Shown here: one piece after another, positions 49,460 to 62,124 of the stretch | Layout: the number at the start of each line of letters is the position of its first letter | Numbering within the stretch: the first letter of the stretch is position 1 | Assembly (NCBI GenBank): GCA_006535965.1 | Contig: QEAR01000045.1 | Coordinates: 101,213-165,212 of the forward strand | DNA length: 64,000 nucleotides | Source: Spizellomyces sp. 'palustris' | Lineage: Eukaryota > Chytridiomycota > Chytridiomycetes > Spizellomycetales > Spizellomycetaceae | Reading direction: 5' to 3' | The notes under the pieces: generated by a model | What the model was told of the DNA's origin: nothing | The model's database searches: none | Seen by the model: only the letters and a program-made list of their open reading frames with translations | Translations under genes and position numbers: made by a program

Positions 49460-52238
49460 ATGGCCGATTTGTCGTCGCAAGGAATTGGTCGTAGCGTTGC
49501 AAATGCTGCTGCCCACGCCGTCCAAGGTGTAAAGGGAGCCCTGGGTGTAGGCATGACAGCAAAGCGGCAGGTAAACTTGAGAGAAAAAAGCCATCAATTG
49601 TCGTAGAAAAAAAACATCAATCTTATTCACCCACATCTCAGCAACTGAATGAAATAGCCGTCCAAGACAATGCAAATACCACACTGACAACTTCCAGTGG
49701 TGTTCCTATCACCACCGTCGACGATTCACTTAAAGCCGGAGAACGGGGTCCGACTTTGATTGAGGATTTCCAGTTTCGGGATCGAATGGCTCACTTTGAT
49801 CGGGAGAGGATACCTGAAAGAGTTGTGCATGCTCGAGGAAGCGCTGCACATGGGTATTTTCAGGTCTACGAGTCTCTGTCAGATTTGACTCGTGCTGCAC
49901 CGTTCCAAGATCCCAGCAAAAAGACGCCCGTATTTGTTCGGCTTTCTACTGTTCAAGGATCCAAGGTAAGAGAATGCCACCTTTCGAACCCTTGCAACAA
50001 CAACAACAACAACAGCGTGTATAACCTATACTCTCTGCTGTAGGGATCAGCGGATACAGTCCGTGACGTCCGCGGCTTCGCTACAAAATTCTATACAGAT
50101 GAAGGAAACTGGGATTTGGTTGGAAACAACATCCCAGTCTTCTTTATCCAAGATGCCGTAAAGTTTCCTGATTTGGTCCATGCTCTTAAACCCGAGCCTC
50201 ATAATGAGATACCGCAAGGACAGGTATGTCATCTAGTTGCAGCTTACTTACTAGGATGATCAATAACACCTAATTGTGTATTTGCTAGACCGCCCATGAC
50301 AACTTTTGGGATTTTGTTTCCCTCCTGCCGGAATCTACTCACATGGTATATACCATAATCAAATTGTAAAACACTGGACGCCCGGCCTCTAACCCTCCCA
50401 TTCGTCTAGTTAATGTGGATCATGTCAGATCGCACCATTCCCCGCTCATTCCGGATGATCAACGGATTCGGCGTGCACACCTTCCGCCTTGTAAACGCCA
50501 ATGGAGTGTCACGATTTGTAAAGTTTCACTGGCGTCCGGTGCTTGGAGTCCATAGTTTTATTTGGGACGAAGCCCTTAAAACGGCCGGTCGGGATCCTGA
50601 TTACTTGAGAAGGGATCTGTGGATGTCCATTGAGATGGGTGACTTTCCGGAGTGGGAGTTGGGTATTCAGGTATGATGGGTTCTTGTGATAAGTCAGACA
50701 TTGAGGTTTGGACCTTACACACCACCCATTTTATAGGTCATTGAAGAATCGGAGGCGGATAAGCTTCCTTTTGATATTCTCGATGCGACAAAGTACATTC
50801 CAGAAGAAATTGTTCCGATTCGATACATTGGAAAAATGACACTCAATCGCAACCCAGATGAGTTCTTCCCAGAAACTGAACAGGCCGTTTTCCATCCTGG
50901 ACACTTGATTCCAGGTACGTCTTCGTGATATACCCATGTAAGAAGAGTTCTAATTTGAATTTCCCGTATTTAGGTATCGACGTTAGTGAGGACCCCTTGT
51001 TGCAGGGTCGACTCTTCTCGTACACTGATACTGCTTTCCATCGTGTGGGAACCAACTTTAATGGTAGGTTGTTGGCATACGCATTCAAAGTTAAAAGATT
51101 ACAATGACATCAACGCTATCATTTTCTTGCTGTAGAACTTCCCATCAACCGACCCGTTTGCCCCGTTCACAACCATCAGCGCGGTGGATTCATGCGCCAT
51201 ACGATAGTCAAAGGCCAGGCCAATTACCACCCGAACTCTCTTGGTGGCGGATGCCCCGCTTTAGCAAGCGCAAGCAATGGCTACGTTCATTACCCAGCAC
51301 CAGTGAGTGGCCGCAAGACATCAAACCGCCCCGGCTCTTTTTCCGACCACTTTAGCCAAGCCCGCATGTTCTACAACTCGATGACTGAAACCGAAAAAGG
51401 ACACATTTTGGGTGCATTCTCGTTTGAGTTATCAAAGGTGTCTACCATTGGCATTCGACAGCGGATGGTGGATGTATTGAACAAGGTTGATCATGACTTG
51501 GCAGTGAAACTCGCTGACAATCTCGGTGTAAAAGCACCGGAAACGTCAGAAGTGGAGTCATCTACCAAAGTACTTGGCGTTGCGCAGTCACCAGCCTTGT
51601 CTATCATAAAGTCAAACAAGTACGATACCATTCGAGGACGCATGGTTGGGATTTACATTATGCCTGGCTACGACTCCACTGTTAGTGAACTGATGGGAGC
51701 ATTGACGGCGGCTGGAGCGGTTCCTTTGACCTTATCTGCAAAAGGCGGTCCAGTTCCAGACGCTTCTGGCTCGTCGACGACAACACCTTCATTCACATTC
51801 AGCGCATCCTCTTCCACTCAGTTTGACGCATTGTTCATCCCGGGTGGACGTAAATCGGTTGATGCGCTACTGGAAAACGTTCCAGCTCTCGTCCAGATTG
51901 CTGAAGGGTTCAAGCACCTTAAAGCCATTGCAGCCGTTAACGAAGGTGTCGAGGTTGTGCAAAGGCTGAACCTAATGGTCAAAACCGCCGAGGACAACTC
52001 TGTCACTGTCGACTATGGGGTCATCACTGCTAAAGGTGTCGGAACCGGGATGAATGGTAAATTGGGTAAGGCTGCCGGCATGGCCGCTGGCGCTGTTAGT
52101 GGAGCAACAAGCAAAGCGTCCATCCAGCCGGGTGGCAATGCGGGAGGAACAAGCGAGTGGATTACAAAGTTTATTGAGACCATTGCAAAGCATAAGGTGT
52201 GGGATAGGGAGGAATTGGCTTCCAAAATCGTCATTTGA
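49460..52238 (+). CDS. Large-subunit (clade 2) catalase
   Basis: Heme catalase decomposing hydrogen peroxide. Eight exons in phase: 49460-49570, 49642-49965, 50044-50223, 50289-50345, 50410-50670, 50737-50914, 50974-51063, 51136-52238. The catalytic His is in [14 protein letters not shown], the distal Asn in [11 protein letters not shown], and the proximal heme Tyr in [16 protein letters not shown]-terminal flavodoxin-like DJ-1/PfpI domain ([38 protein letters not shown]) marks the large-subunit clade. An N-terminal extension ([20 protein letters not shown]) has no obvious secretion signal and no terminal peroxisomal tripeptide is seen (ends SKIVI), so it is probably cytosolic. Confidence 0.96.
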
Positions 52239-52382
52239 ACAATGCCGTCAGTTGCGGTTTTTACCTGTATTATAAATTTGCAGAATGCTAGCTGTTCATA
52301 GGGTGTTGGGCTCAAGCCCAGTAGTAAATAAAGTACCATGTTCTCGCATGCTGTCCGTTATTTTAAAACTTGGTACAGTATG

Positions 52383-53684
52383 CTATGATTCCGACTCACG
52401 ACTCGCCACCATCAATGTCAACCCGCGAGACAGTTTACCATTATCGCCAGCCAGCTCCAAATACCGGCTCATGTCCCCTCGAAACGTGGCGTACACGTCG
52501 GGTTCTGCTTCTGGGGAAGGTGACAGGGATGCCGGCAGTTCCAACGTCTCCTCATGCGCTACGGCAATATTCGATCCTTTTTTGAATTACAGTGGATGAG
52601 CATATAAAGTTCGTTTGTCACCATTCCCAAAGAGTACTCACCCCAATCCCGCTCCTGCTCATCAAGTTCAGACTCCCCATCCCCTCCCGCAACACTGTCA
52701 TTGTCACTACCCGCCATATCGCACAAACTTTCCATGCTAACACTGGCGTCCAAATTCGCAACCTGTCTACAAAGAGGACACAAAAACATGTCTCCCTCAT
52801 TCAACATCCCTTTCACGCATTTAAAGTGGTAGCAATGCGAACAAGGGGCGAGGAAAAGAGCTTGGTAAGGACCTATCCCCGAGAGACAGATGCAGCAGTC
52901 TTGGAGTTGGGCAGTGGGGGAGGGGTCGGTTGTGGTGGAGTAGGGGTTGGCGAGGGTAAGGAGAGTGTGAAGGGTCTTTCGGAAGCGGGTTGTAAGGTGG
53001 TTCTTTTTGAGAGTAGCACAATGTGTTGGTGGGTGGACAATGGCCAATTTGAATATCGGGGCTTTGTAAACTTCTGCTCATGCAGACATACCAAGAACAC
53101 ATCGTGAGTGTCCAGGGGTAAACACACCATACCAGGCCATTGAACAACATACCTTCACTCCTCCCCTGGTAATCCACCCCCATCTGAATTACATCCCCAT
53201 TCTTGACCGGATACGGCCGACTTTCCTTCCCACTTGGACTCAACCTCAACCGATTCAAAAATGTCCCAGAACTACTTGCAGTATCCTTCAAATACACCTG
53301 TCCATCTCTCCCGATCCAAAATTCTGCATGATGGCGGGAGACGACCTTTGATTTAAAGTAAATGTAATCGGTTTGCCGAGACGAGGGGGACGACGGGAGG
53401 AGCACGCCTGCAGCGGTTGTTGCTTGTTTATGGGGGGTTGTGGTGGGTTCGCGAACCTGTCGGCCAAGTTTTACGGGGACATTGTCCTGCAGCTCACGTT
53501 CGATGGGATCTGTGCCCATTGTCGGGGATGTCGGTTGTGGTGTAAGAAGGATACGAATACTCTGGCAAAGGGTTGGTGTATCGGGTGGTGACCTGCATCC
53601 AAGTGCAACGGTCCGCAGGAAGCGGAGAGGATTCCGACTCTCGTTCGCTCCTTGGAGGAGCGGCGGCGATAATACGGATGGCAT
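52383..53684 (-). CDS. DMA1: FHA-RING E3 ubiquitin ligase (Dma/Chfr type)
   Basis: Homologue of fungal Dma1/Dma2 and animal RNF8/CHFR, which bind phosphothreonine partners and ubiquitinate them in the mitotic and spindle-position checkpoint. Three exons from ATG at 53684 (MPSVLSPPLLQGANES) to TAG at 52383; introns lie near 53107-53160 and 52565-52643. The FHA domain includes SKVVSRHHAEFWIGRDGQ and KDTASSSGTFLNRLRL (about 53240-53360). The RING finger starts CCICLSGIGPYQALFLAPC and continues HCYHFKCVKGML, FLCPLCR. An acidic stretch (SELDEQERDW) and a short C-terminal tail follow. The FHA Arg, Ser and His and the RING ligands are all present. Confidence 0.9.
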
Positions 53685-56600
53685 GGCGAGAAATTGCGGC
53701 AGTAAGTGACTAATCTAGCTACTTGGAATCCACGTTGTCTTTCTCAAATAAAAAAACAAAAGCCCGACACATCAAAAGCAAGAACTTTGCAAGAAGACAC
53801 CGTGTCAACACACAATCCCTCAGCATAAATCTCACGATAGGGTCAATGTGTCGCAAAAACGGCAACGAACCCTCAATGACGACGACCAAGGGCACGGCCA
53901 CAACAACACCCGATCAACATCGGACATTTAATTTGTAGAAGACAGATAACTTTTCAAATGTTTGCCCATGTTGCATGCCCAACATAAAATAGGTATAACT
54001 TCGTCAAAAAAAATCGACATGTATCGTTCTTTCATGGTTGGCCTGTCAGCTCGCAGAGCCACAAGGAGTCTTGCCAGGATAACTCCGGCCGCTTACCCAA
54101 TCACCGATTTATTCTGACATGACCTGCTTCACAACCAGTAGGAAACAAGTTGGAGCTGCATTCAATACAACCAACGACTCACAGAAAATAACAAACTATC
54201 GAGAGAGTTAGTTTCAATCTCATCACCAAATCTGCTAATGGCTGCCGAGGATTGAATGAAAGAATTCAAGTCATCTGGGTATAAACCCCATCAATCGTTA
54301 ACTTTACTTTACTGGTCCAGCAGTAGTAGCCTCAACTGTGAGTGACTACAACATTGGGACATCAAGGCAGTATTCCCCCACTTTTCAAACCCAAAATCCA
54401 TCCTGGTCGTATTGAACGTCGCTCGCACCTAATCGGTCGCATCAGCAACCGCCAACTTTTCTTCCACTCACTTTCCAAACCTCACCTGCCCGTTGATGGA
54501 TAGCCTGTCAAAAGAGATGGAACGGACAAAGCAGCATTAATCTTGCGTAGAGTGTCTGTGGTACCAGCATCTCCCCCTCGGTGTTGCCTTGGCCGCCCTG
54601 TCGACGAGGGGAATCCCAACATTTTCCGTCCATCCGTCCCATTGCAACTAGGTGTGCTGCTGTAGAGGATTCAGATTTGAAAGCAAGTGCTCAATATTCT
54701 ACCCGGCGAAAATGGGCAAACGATCTCGAAAATGGCCCTGGCGAAATGGGCAAGAATCAGTAAACCCACAATTTGGACTGGAGTATCCTCCACATGTATA
54801 TAATTCGAAAAAGTTTTGAAGCCTTTCTCCCCGGTCCAGCCTTATTGGATGGCAGCTTTGAATTCGACATCACCTACTCCGGGTAACATAACTGGGACCG
54901 CCCTACTGAGCATGTAGGAATCGACATTGTGTCGGACAGCCACTAGAAGGAGATGACGATACCTATCAATTGAATGCCAAAAAGATGACGGAATACATCC
55001 AAAACATTTTGTCGAGGAAACAGGTCATGCTCTTTTTGAGCTCTCGAGGTGCTAGCAAAACGTAGCGAAGACTGTGGGCCATGTCTGCTATGCTTCAGGA
55101 CACCCTCATCAGTGTGGACGCTTGTCAGAGGGTGATGACCAAGCTTGGTACGTGCTCAAGTGTTCATGTTGAGCCATAATGATGGCATTCATCTTGAAAA
55201 GACCAGCATATCCAAGAAGCCATAATTGTCAGAGATATAATAAATCCGGAAACTTTTCTATCAAACACTGTTTAGCGATCTAGGAATTACTGCACATATT
55301 CGCAAGTTTGAATTTTTGTTTTGGGAGAAATCTTCCTGACTGCCTTTATCAGAGGCAGGCCGCCTTCTTTCGGTGCTGCGGTCAAGCTCATAGTCAAGTA
55401 TTTCCCACTGGATACCTTCAGTGTACCAGTTATCTACTGAATGCCCTTGTCCCGCAAATCATGGACGCAGATGAGCAAATTTACACACAGCACCATAACC
55501 CAGAATCCCTTTCCATCTGTTGAAGCACAACATATCGGGTACCACAAATTACTCGATTTCCATTATGGCAGTTGGCCAATGGATGTTGCATATTCTACTG
55601 AACTGAACAAACGGAGAATCACAGATTAATTAAAAAGGTATCGGCAGTTCTGACCACAGAAACTTTATTGCTCCTAAAGTGGTGGAACAAGTATACATGA
55701 AAGCGTCATTGACCGTGACGTTGTGCTCTTGTTCATGCCTGGTCTTTTGGTGGTGCAACACAATCCAGTACAAGGTGCAACTGGTTTTCCAAAAGAAATC
55801 CGCTAGGCAACTAGTAAATATGGGGGGTAGTCCATCTATAATTTGATGATGAAATCCTACGTGTTTGACTCCCGGGGTCCTTTCGATGGCCAGCATTCGC
55901 ATCGTGTCACGCATCCAATCGCTCCTTGTCTTCCACTATCACCTTCTGCTTTCTTATTTCTTATTCAAGCTCTTTGTTCCCTGTCCGTACTTGATTGCAA
56001 AATGCGCCTTGGGAGCTAAAATAGGGGTACCGAACGTCCGACACTGCAGCGGCCTGCGGATACTGGTGATGGACGTGTGGAGGTATGGGGTGACGCTGTG
56101 GATTGAACAGGAAATTGGGCGTTTGCAAAGTTGAGAATCGGTGGAACTGTTACAAACAGCCTGTAGTGAAGAATGTACCCCATTCAAAATCCTCATGTCC
56201 CATAATTGCAACGAGGGCCTATGGCCCAATGGATAAGGCGCCTGACTACGGATCAGGAGATTCCAGGTTCGAATCCTGGTAGGCTCGATAGTGTACGTTG
56301 AAAATTCCTTTTGCTAACTAAACATCGATTGTTGCGGATGAAAGCGACTTTTTAGAAGAAATACGACCAGGCATCTGTTAAAGTTGAATACAGAGTACAA
56401 TAGGATGTGGAATAAATGCCATACTTCGCGAAACAAAGAATACACTCTGGATGGTTAGTTTTACAGCTTGCATATGAACCAAATAATAGAAACCGCAAAA
56501 AGCAGGTCTTTAGAGCATCAAAACAGGTAATGATCAAGTTTTCAAACAATGCATGAACTGTTTGAAAAGCAGGCATTTCAAAGCCAGTCATTTGGTTCAC

Positions 56601-58451
56601 ACCCCGACTACTCTGTACTTTTCTTTCTGCGACACCCACCACGAGATGGGGAGAAATGCAAATCGAGTTGGTAGAGGACGATGCAGGAATGTCCGTATCA
56701 TGATGGAACGAGTTTTTGCATGGATATGGATAGATATGCTTTGGATGCTTTGTAGACTTTGTTTCCTAATACGTAAAAAAGAAAGAAAAGTGTTGGATAC
56801 TGTGGATGTTGTTGTTGGTAGGAAGGTACTCTTGTGTGGTTTTTTGGTATTGGGTACGTATCTTTTTTTTTATGATTCTTTTGTATAACTTTGACGAAAG
56901 TAAATTCGAAAAGGCAATGAATAGACATGCGATATAACCGAGCAACACTAGTTAGCTACAACGGCAACAAAGGGTTTAGGACGAGTCCAAAACATGGAAG
57001 AGTTGATTGGCAAAATGGAGGGGTGGACATTGATGGAACTTTTGATTCTGAACGGATTGGTTTTTTTTTCTTGAACCCTATTTTAAGGTTAACCATCACT
57101 TTGCAGGGAAACATTTCTTTTTTTACGAGAGTTTACTAAAGGTTTTTGTAAAAGACTTTTTAACAATCGCAGGAAATCCGCCATCCCATCCAAAACTCTA
57201 AAACTCGTAAAACTCTCAAAAAGGAATGGCACCTAAATCTCTCCTTGGTCAACAAGGTTCAGGTTAACTGTTTACAAAAACCCCCCAATTTGCGTTAGGA
57301 ACTTTTGGGACAATGGCAAACTATGGTCCAACCCTAGCTAGCAGCTCATAATTTGGGTCTCCCATTCAACTTTACTATGCATAGCAAGAGGAAAAATAAT
57401 GAACAAAACAAAAAGAAATGCAAGCCAAGTGAGTGCCACCTCTCATATCCAGCTTAGACTTGTTATTTTAACCTTAGGTTGCAGAACATGATTTTTTTGT
57501 AATTGGTTTTTGAACGCAAAGCAAGAGCCCATCCGATGGCATATGTAATGAGGTTACGAGTAAGAGATACAAAGAGAGTGAGTTACGTTTTGTTACTCGC
57601 GAAGCGACCGTTTTTTCAAAAATCCTAGTCGAGCAATGAAAATAAAATAAAAAACACTAGTTTAAAGATATTGACTGGGACCAAGTTGAGAACCACAATA
57701 ACATATCGTAAACATCCTGAGGAGACGGGACAAAAAAGTTGGACAGTTTTAGATAACCTAAAACGATTTATACATGTTTGAATTTGGACTCGGATCAGAG
57801 CTGACTTTGAAAAAACGTTGATATTGCTTTTACAAGCCTGCAAGAAAGCGAAATCTCACAGTCCGTGAAAGTCAAATCGACGAGGGATTACGACTCATCA
57901 TAAACAAAATGGACCGTGAAAAAGGAGCCTGGTAGGGTGACCCCAATCTATAGGATGAAATAGAAAAGCCCAACCGAAGAGTGTGTCAAAATGCGAAAAG
58001 AATGGGTTGACTAGCAAACGACATGGTTTGTTTCCACATTACAGTATAAAGCACAACAGTCAATGCGCACACAAAAATAAATGGGTAAAAACAAAAAGAA
58101 AAAAAAAGATAATTAAAAATAAGATACAAGAATTATAAAATAGAGTCCGTGAGACAATAGAATATGTCATGTCCATGCTTCCAAATGTAAAAAAAAACCC
58201 CCACTAACAACTATCCGTGTGCATTCCAATTTCAACACTAAACGAGAACAAGCAAAACTCGAAAAGCGAGAAAGAAAAACACTATTGGGAACAAGTGTCC
58301 AAAAGATGTCCGTACCAGCCGGTCAAAGAAAGAAAAAAAGAGCACCGTCCCAATACCCTCCCTGCTGCAAGGGGCCCAAGGTGTCGCAACAAAAAGCGTC
58401 CATTTAAATAATATATAGATAAACCCAACATGTTTCGGTTGTTCATGTGCA
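53685..58451. other. Gene-poor 4.8-kb tract with one tRNA
   Basis: Apart from the tRNA-Arg I can support no gene here. The right part (about 56900-58430) is very A- and T-rich with long homopolymers and probably includes the 3' UTR of the homeodomain gene. The left part should hold the promoter of the FHA-RING gene. Short frames are scattered on both strands with no recognisable protein. I saw no LTR pair, transposase or reverse transcriptase remnant. Confidence 0.45.
56215..56287 (+). tRNA. tRNA-Arg (anticodon ACG)
   Basis: A 73-nt cloverleaf without intron. The acceptor stem GGGCCTA pairs with TAGGCTC (one G-U), and the discriminator is G. The D arm is GCC...GGC around AATGGATAA, the anticodon arm CCTGA-CTACGGA-TCAGG has anticodon ACG, and the T arm is CCAGG-TTCGAAT-CCTGG. 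A34 would be edited to inosine to read CGU, CGC and CGA codons. The A and B box sequences are near consensus. Confidence 0.95.
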
Positions 58452-60320
58452 TCACTGCTCCGCGTCAAACGCTGGCAGCGCACTCGGTGCACCCCGCACC
58501 ATGCCCACAAACCCGTAGATATCCGGGCTGCTCATGCTCCTCCGCATCCAGCTGTTGCTCCGTTTGTGCCCGTGCATGGGATTCGCGGCTGGTGGAGAGA
58601 TATCGGCCGCAGGGGGTAGAGACGACATGTCCAGAATGGATACAGGATGCTGCGAAAAGGTGCTGTATCCGTTAAACAGTTCGTCTTCGGTGATGGTCGT
58701 CAATTGAAGTTGTTCGAGTGAGTTTGTAGTAGAGTTGAGGAGCTCTGGGTCCAGGTGTAGCGGAGCAGAAAGAGTCAATTGGGCTTGCTGCTGCGTCTCC
58801 CAAGTTGGGTGAGAGTAAGACGGGGACAGCAAGTCTGCCTGTGTGTCAGTAGACGTTATATACTCGTCAATATGGAGTGGCTGGCACAGGGTCGGGGCAG
58901 ATTGGTTCGGATCGACTTGAGCCTGTCCGTTAAAGAACTCTATGGAATCACCAGGGAGGATGGACTGGATCAACGGGGGAGAGGATTGCTGCTGCTGCTG
59001 TTGCTGTTGCTGTTGTTGTTGGATGTGGAGGAGGTGAAGGTCCAGAGTGCCAGGGTCTACGGCATCTTGCATGACGGTTCCCTCATGAATGTCTGATAGA
59101 GGGGATCCTGGCATTCTCCCTTCGCCATGTGGGTATATGACGCGACCGGAAGGTACCTGCTCAAATACAGAGTGTCTTCTACTCACCATCCGCGAAGGAA
59201 AGTACGGATGATGTGCATGCTTGAGAGACGGACTCGACGTTCGGGGGGCGGCAAAGTAGGTTGTTTGCAGAGCCGGGGAGGCATTTGGAGTTCGTAGTAA
59301 ACTGGGGCGGCGGGCAAAGGAAGGAGAGGGCGGATTGGAAAAAGTGGGACTAGGCGGTATGGGAGGTACGTCCGTGATGCAGTCCCCGCAGTCGATCGAG
59401 TTGTGGCGTGACATCATGTGCGGGAGAGGTAGCGACACATGAGAGGAAGCTGGAGATGGATATCCCGGAGTCGCGGTGTCGGGATGATGAATATTTGGTA
59501 GCGAATTGTGTCGGGCAAGGTTGGGATTAGCAGCCACGTTTTGCGGGCCAAGGTATCCGTTGTTGCTCGTCGTACGCAGCCGTTGCACTGACCGTGGCGC
59601 CTTTGTGCTGACTGGGCTGCTGGCGGCGATAGCAGCCTGCGAAGCCGTATCGTCGGGTTCAGCGCGCAGAGCGGCGTCATTCGTTGACGCAACTTCCACT
59701 TTGACGGAAACGTCATCCACGCTGTTCAAGACAGCAGAGGATAGAGGCGGACTCTGCAAGAAGGCAGTGCGTTCAAGCAAGCCAGCGGCCGAACCGCGCT
59801 TTTGGTCCAATTTCATCTTTGCACGGCGATTTTGGAACCAAACCTGGACAGCCCTGCTCGTCATTCCAAGCTTTTCTGCAAGAGCAGTACGCACGGCGGC
59901 GCTTGGCATGGGATCCTGAGCAAACGCCTGTTGCAAAACGTTGAGCTGAGTCGTTGATGTCCGCACTCGTTTCTTTTTGGGCATTGTCTCTTCTCTAATG
60001 ATTTGCTCTTTGACAGACTCGACTGTAGCATTAATGAAGCGCATGCCGCCGCCGTCTTCAGCACCAGACTCGGGTGACGTGCTTTGAGGACGGACCATGC
60101 CTTCACGCCCATCCATATAGTACGCTACGCCATGGAGGGCGGGGTCCATTCCATACTCTGTCACAGCTGACAGAGGTGAGAGGATGTTGGGCGAGAGGGG
60201 CGATTGCACTGGCGAGTAAGCAACAGGAGCACTCATGGGACCTGGCCCTTGATTCACATTGTATGCAGGCAGGGCCAAGGTCATGGCGGGCCTATGGCGG
60301 CGCTCGTGGAGGTAGGCCAT
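58452..60320 (-). CDS. Homeodomain transcription factor with polyglutamine tract
   Basis: Single-exon nuclear protein of 622 aa from ATG at 60320 (MAYLHERRHRPAM). The open frame extends further upstream but lacks protein-like sequence. The homeodomain (about residues 114-173) begins KKKRVRTSTTQLNVLQQAF and ends WFQNRRAKMKLDQKR, of the typical 60-residue class without the three-residue TALE insertion. The rest is disordered: Ser/Pro-rich segments, a run of 12 Gln (about 58988-59021), and a C-terminal block with NSTTNSLEQLQLTTITEDELF that may be an activation region. The DNA-contact residues W, F, N and R of helix 3 are intact. The target genes are unknown. Confidence 0.92.
   Translation of the reverse strand: MAYLHERRHRPAMTLALPAYNVNQGPGPMSAPVAYSPVQSPLSPNILSPLSAVTEYGMDPALHGVAYYMDGREGMVRPQSTSPESGAEDGGGMRFINATVESVKEQIIREETMPKKKRVRTSTTQLNVLQQAFAQDPMPSAAVRTALAEKLGMTSRAVQVWFQNRRAKMKLDQKRGSAAGLLERTAFLQSPPLSSAVLNSVDDVSVKVEVASTNDAALRAEPDDTASQAAIAASSPVSTKAPRSVQRLRTTSNNGYLGPQNVAANPNLARHNSLPNIHHPDTATPGYPSPASSHVSLPLPHMMSRHNSIDCGDCITDVPPIPPSPTFSNPPSPSFARRPSLLRTPNASPALQTTYFAAPRTSSPSLKHAHHPYFPSRMVSRRHSVFEQVPSGRVIYPHGEGRMPGSPLSDIHEGTVMQDAVDPGTLDLHLLHIQQQQQQQQQQQQSSPPLIQSILPGDSIEFFNGQAQVDPNQSAPTLCQPLHIDEYITSTDTQADLLSPSYSHPTWETQQQAQLTLSAPLHLDPELLNSTTNSLEQLQLTTITEDELFNGYSTFSQHPVSILDMSSLPPAADISPPAANPMHGHKRSNSWMRRSMSSPDIYGFVGMVRGAPSALPAFDAEQ
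58988..59021 (-). repeat. CAG/CAA repeat encoding polyglutamine
   Basis: An interrupted CAG/CAA run encodes 12 consecutive Gln in the homeodomain protein. Such tracts often vary in length among strains. Confidence 0.85.
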
Positions 60321-61057
60321 GGTTTTGTGTGTATCAATAATCCACCAATGCGGGAAATGAAAGAGCCTAGGGATCGTTGATAATGCAAAAAAAAAGTGTG
60401 CGTGCGTACTCGATTTGCGTGCTTTCCGGAGGCGTCGTAAGTTGCGTAAAGAAAAAAAAAAACGGAGGGCAATCTCGAAAAAGGGGGAGCCCAGCAATGC
60501 AAAACGGCGGGGCGAGGCGGCAGCGGCGAGCGTGCGTGTGTAGGTAGGGGGGAGAGAAAGCGACCAGCGCTGAAGACAAAAACGATGAAAGGATGGTTGC
60601 GTGTGTAGGGTTTTGTTGCTGCTGCGAGCGACGGAATGGACGAAATGAACGGACGACGACGACGACGACGAACGGGGCTGGGGGAAAGAGCACAGAAGGC
60701 TGTTCTAAAATAAAAAGCGGAACGACGACGAAAAAGACGCAAGGCGAGCCGTGGCTACATAGTTTACATTCCACATTATATTCCATTTTATTCACTGATT
60801 CGAATACAAGAAAACGCTAAAGAAAAATGTGTAGAATGGTGCGAATGCACTAGTGTCATTAGAATGCAATTGGAATGCAAGTCATGAATCTCTGCAGCCA
60901 AAATCTACAACAAAAGAGCCAAATTTGAATGTCCATCAAATCACAAGACGGGAAGGAAATCTGTTCAACTTGCCGTTTGCGTCAAATGTTTTTTCGTTTT
61001 ATTTTCCTTGTCCGCCCTATTGGACATTTTTTTATTGTTATTTTTATATCGGCTCCA

Positions 61058-61083
61058 ACGACGACGACGACGACGACGACGAG
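61058..61083 (+). repeat. ACG triplet microsatellite
   Basis: About eight tandem ACG/GAC triplets in the intergenic region. A shorter run of the same triplet lies at about 60652-60672. Confidence 0.8.
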
Positions 61084-61479
61084 AAGCGAATGGCCCATGG
61101 CGATCATGGCATGAATGGGCTCATTGTTGGCTGTCGTAGAGATGCCATATGGATGTTGTTATGGATGGTGGTGGACCATATGGATTAGTAGACAAGGGCA
61201 AACGGGGCTGAGCTTGCCGTTTCTAGTCCTTGATCTCCCAATGGTCCACCAATGACTTCCTCCCTTCAGCCATCTCTCCTCCTCTGGCGTTCCGTTTGAT
61301 GCATTGTCTTGACTCCAACTATTTTGCGTATTTCTTGCATCAAATATCGTTTTGCAAAACCGTCTCGCCTCTCCTTCGTTTTGCCGTGTGGGCGGCGCGG
61401 CAAGGCTTGTCGCTGAGACTTTCCCGTTTCTCGGGTTACAGGCGCACAAAACCCTCCAGCGGCGGTCCCCACAGGTGGC

Positions 61480-61503
61480 CACGTGCGTATCAATAGTCAC
61501 GTG
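61480..61503. promoter_or_regulatory. Pair of CACGTG E-boxes
   Basis: CACGTG palindromes at 61480-61485 and 61498-61503 are spaced 18 bp start to start, within a wider inverted repeat (TCCCCAC at about 61466 and GTGGGGA at about 61501). They are candidate sites for bHLH regulators. Confidence 0.55.
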
Positions 61504-62116
61504 GGGATCTGCTTACGTGAAAGCGGAGGTTGGAAAACAAGGTTCAAAAACGCTCCGCAAATGTGCCGCGGGTTTTAACAAGGTTAACACTCGTCGTTCT
61601 TGTTCCTTTTAAACTTTTGTGTTTGTCGAGAACGGTTCGGGACGGGACCGACGGTCCATTTGCTGCATTTTTCCAGAAATGAAAATCGTCCTTTTTTTTT
61701 CCTGCTCATCCGCATAGGAAAAAATAAACAAACACACTTTAAACAAAACAATAAAATGTTGCCTAAAATAGATGTCCCATCATCATAAAATCCGATGGCT
61801 CACTCCAAGAATAGAAACAGCGTGTCATCTACCCACCATACGATCACCTCGTCATGACCTATAAATACGCGCAACACGCGTCGTGTACATAATAAACAAT
61901 AGCGTCTGCTTACAAGGCTTTCCAGATGGCACATCCAATCGCCTTTGTTCGTTTACCCAAACAATGAGCGTCCATATAAACATCCTATTGGTCGGAATGA
62001 TTAGAAAGGTAACGGAACCCGCAGAAAAGGCCGAACAATGAGACGAAAATAACAACAATTATGTTTTTGCCACTCTTTTGTTTTTTCTTGCTTGGCCTTT
62101 CCCACGACAATAGACC

Positions 62117-62124
62117 TATATAAA
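62117..62124 (+). promoter_or_regulatory. TATA box of the VWA-domain gene
   Basis: TATATAAA lies 148 bp upstream of the ATG, followed by a GA dinucleotide tract (about 62211-62226) in the probable 5' UTR. Confidence 0.55.

Noticed and set aside
58217-58411. Lys-rich short plus frames below the homeodomain gene
   Set aside because: They derive from A-rich 3' flank sequence and lack any conserved pattern.
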